Made by a program: the position numbers and the translations under genes. A stretch of DNA of 64,000 nucleotides from Sedimentitalea sp041224545. GTDB taxonomy: Bacteria; Pseudomonadota; Alphaproteobacteria; Rhodobacterales; Rhodobacteraceae. The DNA lies in assembly GCF_041224545.1 (NCBI RefSeq), contig NZ_JBGFGP010000145.1:1-64000 (forward strand), read 5' to 3'. The notes below the pieces were generated by a model. The model was not told where the DNA came from and ran no database searches. It was given only the letters and a program-made list of their open reading frames with translations. Shown one piece after another: positions 52,888 through 61,291 of this stretch. Position 1 is the first letter of the stretch. Every line of letters starts with the position of its first letter.

Positions 52888-53829
52888 ATGAAAACAGACA
52901 AGCAGGCTTTGATCAAAGCGCTGAAGAAAAAGCGCGAATCTGAAGGGCTTAGCATCAGGGCTCTATCAGAGCGCGTCGGCATCAGCTTTTCCTCACTGGC
53001 CCGGATTGAGCGCGGCGAGGGTGAACCCGACAACAATTCAACGATTCGGATTATCGAGTGGCTCGGTCCGGATGCCCAAGATGCTGGTCTATCCTTCGAC
53101 AGTGTGGCGTTGGTTCACTTCCGCGCAGCGAAGAACGTCCAGTCAAAAACGGTACACTGCCTCTTGCAGGCGGCACAACAACTCGTACGAAACAACAGCA
53201 ACGCGTTCCCTATCAGCGAGGACTTCGCCGAAACCGACTCTGAGTTGGCCGGGGCAGTCGCACTGTCCAAATCCGAGATGGAAGAAATGGCGAATGGACT
53301 GCGGGACGACTTGGAGGTTGCATTAGATGCGCCCCTCGACGCGCTGAACATTCGAATTGATGGCGTGGATGTTTACACAATCTCCGATGTCCATGGCCTT
53401 GGTGCCGAAAGCGCGAAGTTCTTGCTTGGACAAGGCGGCCGCGAATGGTCAGCCATGAGCGTACCTCTCGACATGACAGAGGATAGGTGGGCAATTTTGC
53501 GGAACGACAGTCACACACCGGAACGTCAGAAAGTTACATATTTGGAAGAGTGCTGGCACATCCTCCTCGGACACAAACTGACCCGGATTGCCAAAGTCGC
53601 CGACGCGTTCGGTCGGACGTATGATAGCACTGAAGAACACGACGCGTTCTATCTCGCTTCCGCGACCATGCTCCCCGAAACCGAAGTGAGATCCCAGGTC
53701 ACTGCAGGGAAGTCAGCCGCTGAGATTGCCGCTTGGTTCGGCACTTCTCCAGAACTGGTTGAGTATCGCATCAAGCGTCTGGGACTTTGGCGCGTCTACA
53801 AGAACAAGGGCGTTGAACTAAACGACTAG
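52888..53829 (+). CDS. XRE regulator with ImmA/IrrE-like protease domain
   Basis: 313 residues. Helix-turn-helix at about 20-60 (LSIRALSERVGISFSSLARI). The C-terminal half is ImmA/IrrE-like: DMTEDRWAILRNDSHTPERQ, then YLEECWHILLGHKLTRI and EEHDAFYLASATMLP. The zinc motif reads E220-E221-C-W-H224, so the first His of HExxH is Glu. This may be a family variant or a loss of activity. ImmA/IrrE proteins cleave a repressor in response to stress or phage. It ends with a second DNA-binding-like segment (GKSAAEIAAWFGTSPELVEY). Confidence 0.7.
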   Translation: MKTDKQALIKALKKKRESEGLSIRALSERVGISFSSLARIERGEGEPDNNSTIRIIEWLGPDAQDAGLSFDSVALVHFRAAKNVQSKTVHCLLQAAQQLVRNNSNAFPISEDFAETDSELAGAVALSKSEMEEMANGLRDDLEVALDAPLDALNIRIDGVDVYTISDVHGLGAESAKFLLGQGGREWSAMSVPLDMTEDRWAILRNDSHTPERQKVTYLEECWHILLGHKLTRIAKVADAFGRTYDSTEEHDAFYLASATMLPETEVRSQVTAGKSAAEIAAWFGTSPELVEYRIKRLGLWRVYKNKGVELND

Positions 53830-53866
53830 ACTTCGGTTATCTCCTCATCAGAAGCAGCATCAATCG

Positions 53867-54466
53867 CTACTTGCTCATGTCGGAGAATCCCGCATCCTCC
53901 AGTTGCTCTCGATCGGGAAGATCGCGCAGGCTCGCCAACCCGAAGGCGACAAGGAACTGCGTGGTGGTGACGAAGGTATAGGGCGCCCCGCGACGCGGCG
54001 CCCTTGGCCCGGTCCCGATCAGCTCTCGTTCATGCAGCCGCCCGATCAGGTCGCGGCTGATCTCCTTGCCGAAGATGTCCTTCAGCCCGTCGCGGGTGAT
54101 CGGCTGGTTGTACGCGATGGCCGCCAGCACCGCGACGTCGAATCCGCTCAGGTCCAGCAACTGGTCGCCGACATCCGCCGCAGCGCGGATCGCGGGGGCG
54201 TAGGCCGCCCGCGTCCGGAACATCCAGCCACCGGCGACACGGGCGATCTCGAAGGCCCGACCCTCAAGATTGGCGCTAAGATCCTCGACCAGCAGATCGA
54301 CCGACACCCCCTGCCCCACGACCCGCGCCAGATCTTCGCGCGGCACCGGCGAGGCGCTGGCAAACAGCACCGCCTCGATCCGGCGCATCCATTCGCGCCA
54401 CCTCAGCTCCGGCGGCAGGTCGGACAACTCGCGGTCAAGCTCCGGCTCCGATCTGTCCTTCGCCAT
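53867..54466 (-). CDS. scpB: plasmid-borne ScpB-like segregation protein
   Basis: 199 residues. Two winged-helix units: IEAVLFASASPVPREDLARV at the start and FDVAVLAAIAYNQPITRDGL later, with RAPRRGAPYTFVTTTQFLVA at the end, as in ScpB (condensin-associated subunit). No scpA is adjacent; a DUF1403 gene precedes it, as on other rhodobacterial plasmids. It may act with the chromosomal SMC-ScpA or have a plasmid-specific role. Confidence 0.82.
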   Translation of the reverse strand: MAKDRSEPELDRELSDLPPELRWREWMRRIEAVLFASASPVPREDLARVVGQGVSVDLLVEDLSANLEGRAFEIARVAGGWMFRTRAAYAPAIRAAADVGDQLLDLSGFDVAVLAAIAYNQPITRDGLKDIFGKEISRDLIGRLHERELIGTGPRAPRRGAPYTFVTTTQFLVAFGLASLRDLPDREQLEDAGFSDMSK

Positions 54467-54468
54467 CT

Positions 54469-55347
54469 CTACACCCCGTAGAGCCGGAAGGTGTCGCGGC
54501 CCGTCAGCTCGCGCACCGCACCAAGATCGACCAGACGGTCGCACAGCCGCCGCGCGGCACGATCCGGCAGGGGTAGTGCTGCGGGCGCAACAGCGTCGCG
54601 GGTCAGCAACATCTCAACAGCGGCGCCCGCCGCCTTTGCCCGCAGCTTCGGGGTGACCGCCTCCAGATGCGCCGCCCGGCGGGTGAGGTCGGCAGCGAGA
54701 CGCAGCGCTTCGACCGCCGAAGTCAGAAGCGCGCGATGGCAGGCCAGCCGCAGGTCATCACCCTGCTTCCGCAGATCGGCGCGTTTCAGGCCCGCGGCCA
54801 GCAGCGGGACCACATGGGCCCAACCAAGCGCCTGCGCGAGGGCGGCATCGGCCAGCACCAGCGCCGGCGCGCGCGGGGCATCGGACTGCACCGCCTCCAG
54901 AACCATCGCCGCACGGGTCACCGGCGCTCCGCGTCCCGCGTCGAGCCATATGGCGATCTGCCCCGGCTCAATGCCCGGCAGCGCGCGGGCCAGCGCCTTG
55001 ACCGAGAGGGGCCGCTCCGCAGCCCGCCGCCATTCAAGGCAGGTTTCGCCTGCCGGTCCGGGCAGGTCGCCGGGGCGCAGAAGGTGGATCGCATCGCGCA
55101 GCTCTGCGGCCCGCTCCGGGCGCCCGGAAAACGCGACGCAAGCCTCCGCCGCCCGCAACGCCAGCCTGTCCCGCAGCAAGGCCCGGGGCACCTCCTCGCG
55201 TTCCAGCACAAAGTGCAGATGGCTCAGCGCCGCACCTGAAAAGAACGCAACATCTTCAAAGGTTTCCGCGCGCACGGAAGAGGCCCAGGAGGGTATCCTG
55301 GACGGGGTGCCAAGGGCGCTGAGGGGATCCGGCCGGGCAAATGTCAT
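54469..55347 (-). CDS. DUF1403 protein, partner of the plasmid ScpB
   Basis: 292 residues, almost entirely helical and alanine/leucine-rich. AETFEDVAFFSGAALSHLHF at the start is the DUF1403 signature. It ends two bases before scpB, so they form an operon. Function unknown; the regular pairing suggests it takes the place of ScpA (inference). Confidence 0.82.
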   Translation of the reverse strand: MTFARPDPLSALGTPSRIPSWASSVRAETFEDVAFFSGAALSHLHFVLEREEVPRALLRDRLALRAAEACVAFSGRPERAAELRDAIHLLRPGDLPGPAGETCLEWRRAAERPLSVKALARALPGIEPGQIAIWLDAGRGAPVTRAAMVLEAVQSDAPRAPALVLADAALAQALGWAHVVPLLAAGLKRADLRKQGDDLRLACHRALLTSAVEALRLAADLTRRAAHLEAVTPKLRAKAAGAAVEMLLTRDAVAPAALPLPDRAARRLCDRLVDLGAVRELTGRDTFRLYGV

Positions 55348-55422
55348 GGCCGCAGCCTACAGGTGCGCGGCGCTTTTGGCTATAGAATACCAACCTAAGC
55401 GCCCCAGCTTGCCGATTGCAAT

Positions 55423-55453
55423 TATGTCCAATAAGTTTGCATTATCGAACATA
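55423..55453. promoter_or_regulatory. imperfect palindrome upstream of DUF1403-scpB
   Basis: TATGTCCAATAA (55423-55434) and TTATCGAACATA (55442-55453); arms agree at 10 of 12 positions with a 7-base spacer, within an AT-rich tract 76 bases upstream of the DUF1403 start. A regulator-binding site is likely but the protein is not known. Confidence 0.55.
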
Positions 55454-55542
55454 AATAAGTATGCTGGAAATCAGTTCAATGTCGTTTTAGTTTCATGGGT
55501 GGATTCGGCCGAAATTGCCTCTCTCGTCGAGGAAATTTCCAT

Positions 55543-56028
55543 TTAACCGGTGGACTGCCTCTTGCTCAATCTGTGGACTCGTTCCGCTCCAGCGTCAATC
55601 GTGCACTTTCCTTTGCCGTTCCGTAGATCCCGCCCATCCGTGAGCCACGGCAATAGTGCGACACGCAGGAACAGGACGAGGGCGGCCTCCGGCAGGACCG
55701 CGCCGGGCACCAGATCCGCTCCGAAGAGATCATGTAGGATCATCAGCGTCAGAGCCCGCCAGCGCACTGTTAGGTGCTGAAGAGGCGCAGGCCGACCGAC
55801 GGCCGCACGGGCCTTGTAGGGACAATTCCATCCAGGTTCATCGCACCAGAGCGCGAGAACAGGCCGGGCCGCCCCGTCGCGATCGAGCGGCGCCCACAGA
55901 GTGCGAATTCCACGCTCGAGTCGATCGAGACGGCCTGAGTCCCCTCTGACGATTTCGCTGATCTGGCGTTGGAGCTCGGGGACACCTGCGGCGAAATCCG
56001 CCTTCAAAGGGTCCGCTGCCTCCCCCAC
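55543..56028 (-). CDS. unrecognised protein, probably truncated
   Basis: 161 codons with a hydrophobic segment (LTLMILHDLFGADLVPGAVL, then ALVLFLRVALLPWL) and a basic C-terminus. The upstream end runs into the IS3 remnant, so the true N-terminus may be lost. I do not recognise the family. It faces the DUF1403 gene promoter region. Confidence 0.4.
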   Translation of the reverse strand: MGEAADPLKADFAAGVPELQRQISEIVRGDSGRLDRLERGIRTLWAPLDRDGAARPVLALWCDEPGWNCPYKARAAVGRPAPLQHLTVRWRALTLMILHDLFGADLVPGAVLPEAALVLFLRVALLPWLTDGRDLRNGKGKCTIDAGAERVHRLSKRQSTG

Positions 56029-56176
56029 CGGTCAAAACGGCATCACACTTGCGACAGAAGGGGCGCAGCAGGCCATTCAGCATATCCGGCGCCACATCGT
56101 CAACCTGCCGTGCGCCTACGTCTCTACCCCCCTGTCCCGCCAGGTACACCATCATCTCAAGAGGCTCCGACCCGTA

Positions 56177-56389
56177 GCGCGCGGCAACGTCTTCGTCGAA
56201 CGGCTGTGGCGAACGATCAAATACGAGGAGGTGTATCTGCGCGCATACGACGGCGTCTCGGCTGCGCGTGAAAGCCTGCGCCGGTATCTGGTGTTCTACA
56301 ACGGTAGGAGACCGCATTCATCGCTGGACGGGCAAACACCCGATCAGGCATATCTCAACCCGTTACGACCAATCCCGGCCGCAGCTTAA
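56177..56389 (+). pseudogene. IS3-family transposase C-terminal remnant
   Basis: Only the last 70 codons of the rve integrase domain remain: NVFVERLWRTIKYEEVYLRA, then RYLVFYNGRRPHSSLDGQTP with the final catalytic Glu (first stretch). Codons upstream in the frame are unrelated. A trace of an insertion that broke the gene at 55543-56028. Confidence 0.85.
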
Positions 56390-56494
56390 CCAAGCGGAAA
56401 ATCTACTTACGAAATAACCCGAAACTGTTCAAATAAAACGAACCACCTATCACACACACTGAATCGGTTTCAGAAATGCGACACGGGCAACCTC

Positions 56495-57174
56495 TTGAAA
56501 AGAAATGGAGCGCAGTCTCAGAAATTTCGGCAGATCGACATCGTGCCCAACTCGCCGCTCGAGGCGCTGTACAGGCGCATCACGCGCAATCGTGTCACGG
56601 GACAACTGGAGCAGGAGATTTCAGAGACCGAACTGATGCCTCTCTACGATATTTCGCGCGGGACGGTTCGAAAGCTGTTGATGCGGTTATTCGCAGAAAG
56701 TCTTGCACGGCGACAACGGGGCATAACTGGCGGTTCGCCGACATGCTAAACGACGAAACCGAGGCGGAAAGCTACGAGCTCCGCCAGTTGGTGGAATGCG
56801 CATCGCTGCTGTTGCCGCGTTTTACCTTCGACGCAGAAGAGGCCGCGATGATGGGATGTGCCCACGAGAAAATCGTCGCGGGTAGCTTCTACGGAAACGT
56901 GTGGTTCCGCGCGAACGCCGAGTCCCACGAAAGCCTGGTCGGGTTCTCTCGCAACCAGTTCGCCGTTCAGCTTATTCATCAGCAGAACAGCCTTAGCCGG
57001 GTGGGTGAAGCCGCGACATTCCAAACGCTTCCGTTCGCGCGCGTGCGCCAGTCCCGTCAGGAGCACATGGATATTCTCGATGCCGCTGAATCAGGCGATC
57101 TGCAATGGGCAGCAGCGCTATTGAAGCGCCACCTTCAGGCCGTAGCGACGTTCAGACACGACAATACCGAATGA
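56495..57174 (+). pseudogene. GntR/FadR-family regulator with a frameshift
   Basis: The winged helix is read in one frame (56495 to about 56715: NSPLEALYRRITRNRVTGQL, then LYDISRGTVRKLLMRLFAES and ARRQRG), the FCD ligand domain in another (about 56722 to 57174: NWRFADMLNDETEAESYELR through LLKRHLQAVATF). One base difference near 56712-56727 separates them. Correcting it gives a normal protein of about 225 residues. Confidence 0.75.
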
Positions 57175-57352
57175 AAAAATGCAGCGATCCGCTGCCACGA
57201 GAATACAACAAAAGAGGATCAGAAGTTGGAATTCATCAGCTTCGAAGAAGAACTGCGCACAATCGCTATCCCGTCCGGCCGAAAAAATCGACGGCGTACT
57301 GGCTGAGAACTATCGTACCGAGCTATGGTGAACCGGCCCCTGCCCTTTTCGG
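57175..57352. other. intergenic region before the rep-side palindrome
   Basis: No supported frame. It separates the broken GntR gene from the replicon. Confidence 0.35.
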
Positions 57353-57368
57353 ATTGCCAGTTGGCAAT
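57353..57368. repeat. palindrome flanking the replicon, rep side (candidate parS)
   Basis: ATTGCCAGTTGGCAAT, 7-bp perfect arms, 36 bases downstream of the rep stop codon. It is the same as the palindrome at 61215-61230 except at one central base, and both are preceded by G and followed by AT. Confidence 0.65.
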
Positions 57369-57404
57369 ATTCCGATTTCTTCAATAAATGCCGTAAGTTG
57401 CCGA

Positions 57405-58433
57405 TCAGACAGGGTTCGCTTCAGCGTATTTGCGGAAAAATGCGAGAAAGGCGCGGTCGGGGTCTCCAGACGGCCCCTTGTCCTGCGCCCAGCTGCGCCA
57501 CTCCCCTTCGACAAAATAGATGTCATAGCCGGGGAACCGCAGCTTGGCGGTCTCGTACGTCTGGGTCTTGAGCGATGCCCCCTGCCGATCCAACCACCCC
57601 GGACGCGGCCTCAGCCGGGGTGATGGCGCAACCTCCTCTGCCCTGCCCTCCGCACGGGCACGACGACCGGGCGATGCGAACTGCAACGCGCGCTCGGCCT
57701 TGCCCGTTGCCTCGCCATCCTTACGCCACCAGCGCAGCTCGACATGCGTCACGCTGCGCCCGGTCTTGATCGGCAACACTTCGACCATGTAGTCGGACAG
57801 CGCCGAAACCTCCGCAACCGCTGGATCGATCGCGCGCATTCGCATGTTGGACCATGACGTCAGCTTGCCCTTGGGCACCCCAAGCACCCCGCGCAGCGCC
57901 TCGAGAGAGAATTTCTCTGACGATCGCCAACGCAGTTTGCCCCGCTTTTGCACCATCTCGTACAGCGTCAGGGCATATTTGGAGCTAAGCGCAAACATTA
58001 CCTCGCGCTGCAGGCGTGCAAAGATGGTCGAGTTCGAGATGATCTTGCGCAGCCGCGGCGGTATCTCGTATTCCAACAACCCGTCCGACCGGGCCATCTC
58101 GAGGTTGCCGCCCAGCAGCTGTACCCGCTCGATAGCAGCCTTGCCTTCCCAGACGGCCTCCACCTTGACGATGGCGGACATCAGGCGTTCGATGCTTTCA
58201 CCCACCCGGTCGTTGGAATTGTGCGAACCGCGCAGTTCAGACTTGGCGATGACATGCAGCACCGGCTTGTCGATCGCCTCCCAGGCGTTCTCCAGCAACT
58301 GGTTGTAGATGCGCCGATCCGTGAGCGTCAGCGGGGTGACTTCGATCAGATCCACCAGCTCGCCGGGCTTGACCAGCGATTCGCGGCTTGGCCGGGCGTC
58401 AACGGTGCGGTAAGGTTTGGTTGGCTTGGACAT
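57405..58433 (-). CDS. replication initiator, Rep_3/RepB-type
   Basis: 342 residues. Two winged-helix units as in Rep_3 initiators: LVDLIEVTPLTLTDRRIYNQ with LLEYEIPPRLRKIISNSTIF, and FALSSKYALTLYEMVQKRGK with FSLEALRGVLGVPKGKLTSW. A C-terminal extension of about 110 residues follows. It should bind the 22-bp iterons at 58617-58726 and open the adjacent AT-rich tract. Start: ATG at 58433 (MSKPTKPYRTV) is used; ATGs at 58448 and 58493 are alternatives. Divergent from parA. Confidence 0.85.
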   Translation of the reverse strand: MSKPTKPYRTVDARPSRESLVKPGELVDLIEVTPLTLTDRRIYNQLLENAWEAIDKPVLHVIAKSELRGSHNSNDRVGESIERLMSAIVKVEAVWEGKAAIERVQLLGGNLEMARSDGLLEYEIPPRLRKIISNSTIFARLQREVMFALSSKYALTLYEMVQKRGKLRWRSSEKFSLEALRGVLGVPKGKLTSWSNMRMRAIDPAVAEVSALSDYMVEVLPIKTGRSVTHVELRWWRKDGEATGKAERALQFASPGRRARAEGRAEEVAPSPRLRPRPGWLDRQGASLKTQTYETAKLRFPGYDIYFVEGEWRSWAQDKGPSGDPDRAFLAFFRKYAEANPV

Positions 58434-58513
58434 TCTGCGCGATTCCATACCTCTTTTTCTTACATTTGTATCCGCAGGAAAGTAATTTGACAATATCGGG
58501 CGAGAGCGGAAGC

Positions 58514-58535
58514 CACCCAGAATGTAAGCGCAACG
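58514..58535. promoter_or_regulatory. solitary iteron copy by the rep promoter
   Basis: CACCCAGAATGTAAGCGCAA(CG) is laid out like the first iteron at 58617 (CACCCGAAACGTAAG...), with GTA at positions 11-13. It is out of register with the array and lies about 80 bases from the rep start, a place for autorepression by Rep. Confidence 0.5.
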
Positions 58536-58616
58536 CAGTAGTCGTTAACGGCTTCTGATTCGCAGACCCCTGCAAATCAAGTGTTTTTGTCGCCCCCGAT
58601 TCGCCCCCTGCCCTCT

Positions 58617-58726
58617 CACCCGAAACGTAAGTTTTAGGCATGCAAAATGTAGCGTCAGCCATCCCCATCCGTAGCGCGAACTATCCCGGAAAGTACGCCG
58701 AACCATCCCGATATGTAGTCTAAACT
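58617..58726. repeat. five degenerate 22-bp iterons (replication origin)
   Basis: Units start at 58617, 58639, 58661, 58683 and 58705. All have GTA at positions 11-13; the last three begin ATCCC and the third and fourth share GTA followed by CGCGAAC or CGCCGAAC. Direct repeats one to two helical turns long beside a Rep_3 gene are the usual Rep binding sites. Confidence 0.65.
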
Positions 58727-58766
58727 AACCGAACTGCCCTGTTTTCCAAGGCTGGCAGGCCCCCTG

Positions 58767-58833
58767 AACAAATGAAATCTTGAATCAAGAACCTTTTTGT
58801 TTTTTCATTTTTTGGTTTGAGATTTATCTTCAA
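58767..58833. other. AT-rich tract, likely origin-opening region
   Basis: Contains CTTTTTGTTTTTTCATTTTT and little GC, in sharp contrast to the surrounding sequence, about 40 bases beyond the iterons. Together with the iterons it makes a standard oriV. Confidence 0.6.
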
Positions 58834-59053
58834 TCCGACCGTCCCACACAAAACCTTACCTTTGGGGCGCGGATAGCGTAGTAATCGAGCTCAATCTCCG
58901 AACTTCAATGCCAACACCAATCACTTCCGGTGATTGAAGCACAACAGCGCAAGGTTCGGTTTTGGAGCAAACATGCTGAAATATTCGCACTTGAGCGGAT
59001 TGACCCAAACGTGCATTCTGACGCCAACTATAACCTAGAGCAGCGCACGTACT
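58834..59053. promoter_or_regulatory. parAB upstream region
   Basis: About 220 bases with no supported gene. It should contain the parAB promoter, which ParA-type proteins with an N-terminal helix-turn-helix often repress. Confidence 0.4.
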
Positions 59054-60247
59054 ATGCAGGATTTCCCTGTCTCGCTAGACGAGATCAACAACCTCGCCCG
59101 CCGAGCCGATACCGTGATCCAGCGGCTGCGTGAACGGGTATTTTCACCCGGTGCGCAGAAAAGCCTCGGCGTCAGGTTCAATGTACGCACAGCCGCCGAA
59201 ATGACCGGTCGGACGGAAAAGGCTATTCGAGACGCCGAGGCGGACGGCCGGCTGCCGACCCCAGAAAAAGACCCCGATACGGGTCGGCGGACGGGTTATA
59301 ACCTCGAGGAGGTAAACCGGATGCGCGAGGTGTTCGGAACCCTGCCCCACCGCGCACCTGGTGATCCGGCGACAGTGCTGGCCGTACAGAACTTCAAGGG
59401 TGGCGTTGGCAAATCCACCGTTGTCGTTCATCTTGCGCAGTTCCTCGCTTTGCGCGGCTACCGCGTATGCGTGATCGACTGCGACAGCCAAGGCTCCACG
59501 ACCTCGATCTTCGGTCTGAACCCGGACGTCGATGTGGATGAGGACGAGGATACGCTCTATCCCTTCTTCCGCCACGGCGGGCCCACCACTTTGCACTACG
59601 CTCTGCGTGCGACCTATTGGCCGGGGATCGCGATGATCCCCGCGAACCTCGGGTTATACGATGCCGAGTACGAATTCGCCGCCCGCATGGTGCGCGAACA
59701 GAATTTCGTGCTCGACCGTCTGCGCGATGGGATAGAGACGATTTCCGACCAGTTCGATGTCATCCTGCTGGACCCGCCTCCGGCGCTCGGGATGATCTCT
59801 CTTTCGGTGTTGCGCGCGGCGAATGCACTGCTGATCCCGGCGCCGCCGAACAACATCGATTTCGGCTCTACCGCGCACTTTCTGAAGATGATGGGCGCCA
59901 CGCTGAACGAGCTTTCCGAACACGGGGGTGCGCGTGGCTATCATTTCGTCAAGATTCTTGCGACCAAGATGAACGATCAGAAAAGCGCGCACCAAGCGAT
60001 CAAGCGGGTGATGGAGGCGGTGTTTCCGCAGGACGTCCTGCAGGCTGTATTGAAGGACAGTGCCGAAATCGACAACGCGACAGCCAATCTGATGACCGTG
60101 TACGAAATGACCGGACCCGCCACCCGAACCGAGACGCACAAGCGCTGCCGAGTCTACCTGGACGCGGTGGGCCGTGAAGTTGAAACCCTGATCCGCAAGA
60201 CATGGCCCAGCCATCACGCGGTGCTGAGGAAGGAAGGCATTCTGTGA
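59054..60247 (+). CDS. parA: plasmid partition ATPase ParA
   Basis: 397 residues. N-terminal MerR-like helix-turn-helix (VRTAAEMTGRTEKAIRDAEA, then GYNLEEVNRMREVFG) followed by the deviant Walker A ATPase: VQNFKGGVGKSTVVVHLAQF, CVIDCDSQGS and VILLDPPPALG. The HTH-bearing type Ia ParA represses its own operon. It shares a GTGA overlap with parB. Confidence 0.92.
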   Translation: MQDFPVSLDEINNLARRADTVIQRLRERVFSPGAQKSLGVRFNVRTAAEMTGRTEKAIRDAEADGRLPTPEKDPDTGRRTGYNLEEVNRMREVFGTLPHRAPGDPATVLAVQNFKGGVGKSTVVVHLAQFLALRGYRVCVIDCDSQGSTTSIFGLNPDVDVDEDEDTLYPFFRHGGPTTLHYALRATYWPGIAMIPANLGLYDAEYEFAARMVREQNFVLDRLRDGIETISDQFDVILLDPPPALGMISLSVLRAANALLIPAPPNNIDFGSTAHFLKMMGATLNELSEHGGARGYHFVKILATKMNDQKSAHQAIKRVMEAVFPQDVLQAVLKDSAEIDNATANLMTVYEMTGPATRTETHKRCRVYLDAVGREVETLIRKTWPSHHAVLRKEGIL

Positions 60248-61215
60248 GCAAGCGACACGATGCAGTTTTCGACGACGTTCTGAAAGACCTTGGAGACGCT
60301 ACGCCGGTTCGCGACAGGTCAGGCGCGCGGTTTCTGAAGCGGTCAAACACGCTGGCCGATCAGGCGACCGGCCAGCGACAGGAAAAGGTGTTGCGGCTGG
60401 TCGATCCTGTGCGCTGCGTTATGTGGGAAGGTCACAACCGCGCCTACGACCTACTGACCGAGGAAAATTGCCGCGACCTGATCGACGGGATCCTCAGCCA
60501 GGGGCAGCAGGAATTTCCGGCCATCGTCCGGCGCCGACCGGACGGGCAGGGGGCAGAGTTCGAGGTAATCTGCGGCGCGCGTCGGCACTTCGCAATTTCC
60601 TGGTTGCGGGCCAACAACTATCCCAAGTTCGAATACCTGATCGAAGAGCGTGAGTTGACCGACGAAGAGGCGTTCCGCCTTGCTGATATCGAGAACCGCG
60701 ACCGCGAGGATATTTCGGACCTTGAACGCGCGCGCGATTATGCCAAGGCCGTGGAGGCCTATTACGGCGGCAAGCAGAATGTGATGGCCGAGCGCCTGCA
60801 GGTATCAGCGGGCTGGCTGTCGCGGTATCTGCAGCTGGCGCGGCTGGACGACCGGATCGTGCGCGCCTTTGGCAGCATCCGCGAAATCAGGGAATTGCAT
60901 GCCCGCCAGCTGAAACCCCTGATGGCCACGGATGCCGGTCGTCAGGCGATGTTGGCGGAGGCCGATGCCATCGCGGCGGCGGAGGGCACGTTGCCTGCCG
61001 CCAAGGTCATGGCACGCCTGCGCGCGGCGGCGCTGCCGCGCAAGGAACGGAAGGCGGCTGACGAGGTCTATCGCAGGCACCCGGAAGAAGGAGGGGTGCA
61101 GGTGCGGCGGAAGGGGCGGCGCATTCAGCTGGAATTCGACAAGGAGCTTGGTGGCAAATCGCTGCGCATGGCGCTCGAGGCGTTCATGAAAGCGCACGAG
61201 GCGGCGAAGGGTTGA
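60244..61215 (+). CDS. parB: plasmid partition protein ParB
   Basis: 323 residues. The CTP-binding ParB domain: QEFPAIVRRRPDGQGAEFEV, then CGARRHFAISWLR and LADIENRDREDISDLERARD; the helix-turn-helix YGGKQNVMAERLQVSAGWLS follows. GTG start at 60244 inside the parA stop. It should bind the palindromes that flank the replicon, one of which begins at its own stop codon. Confidence 0.92.
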   Translation: MSKRHDAVFDDVLKDLGDATPVRDRSGARFLKRSNTLADQATGQRQEKVLRLVDPVRCVMWEGHNRAYDLLTEENCRDLIDGILSQGQQEFPAIVRRRPDGQGAEFEVICGARRHFAISWLRANNYPKFEYLIEERELTDEEAFRLADIENRDREDISDLERARDYAKAVEAYYGGKQNVMAERLQVSAGWLSRYLQLARLDDRIVRAFGSIREIRELHARQLKPLMATDAGRQAMLAEADAIAAAEGTLPAAKVMARLRAAALPRKERKAADEVYRRHPEEGGVQVRRKGRRIQLEFDKELGGKSLRMALEAFMKAHEAAKG

Positions 61216-61230
61216 TTGCCAATTGGCAAT
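61215..61230. repeat. palindrome flanking the replicon, parB side (candidate parS)
   Basis: ATTGCCAATTGGCAAT, a perfect 16-bp palindrome overlapping the last base of the parB stop codon. Near-identical to 57353-57368. Confidence 0.7.
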
Positions 61231-61291
61231 ATCTGGAAAAATCATGATAGGTCAACGGTTTAGAAAGAGTGGGTAGGGCAGGGGGCAGCCC

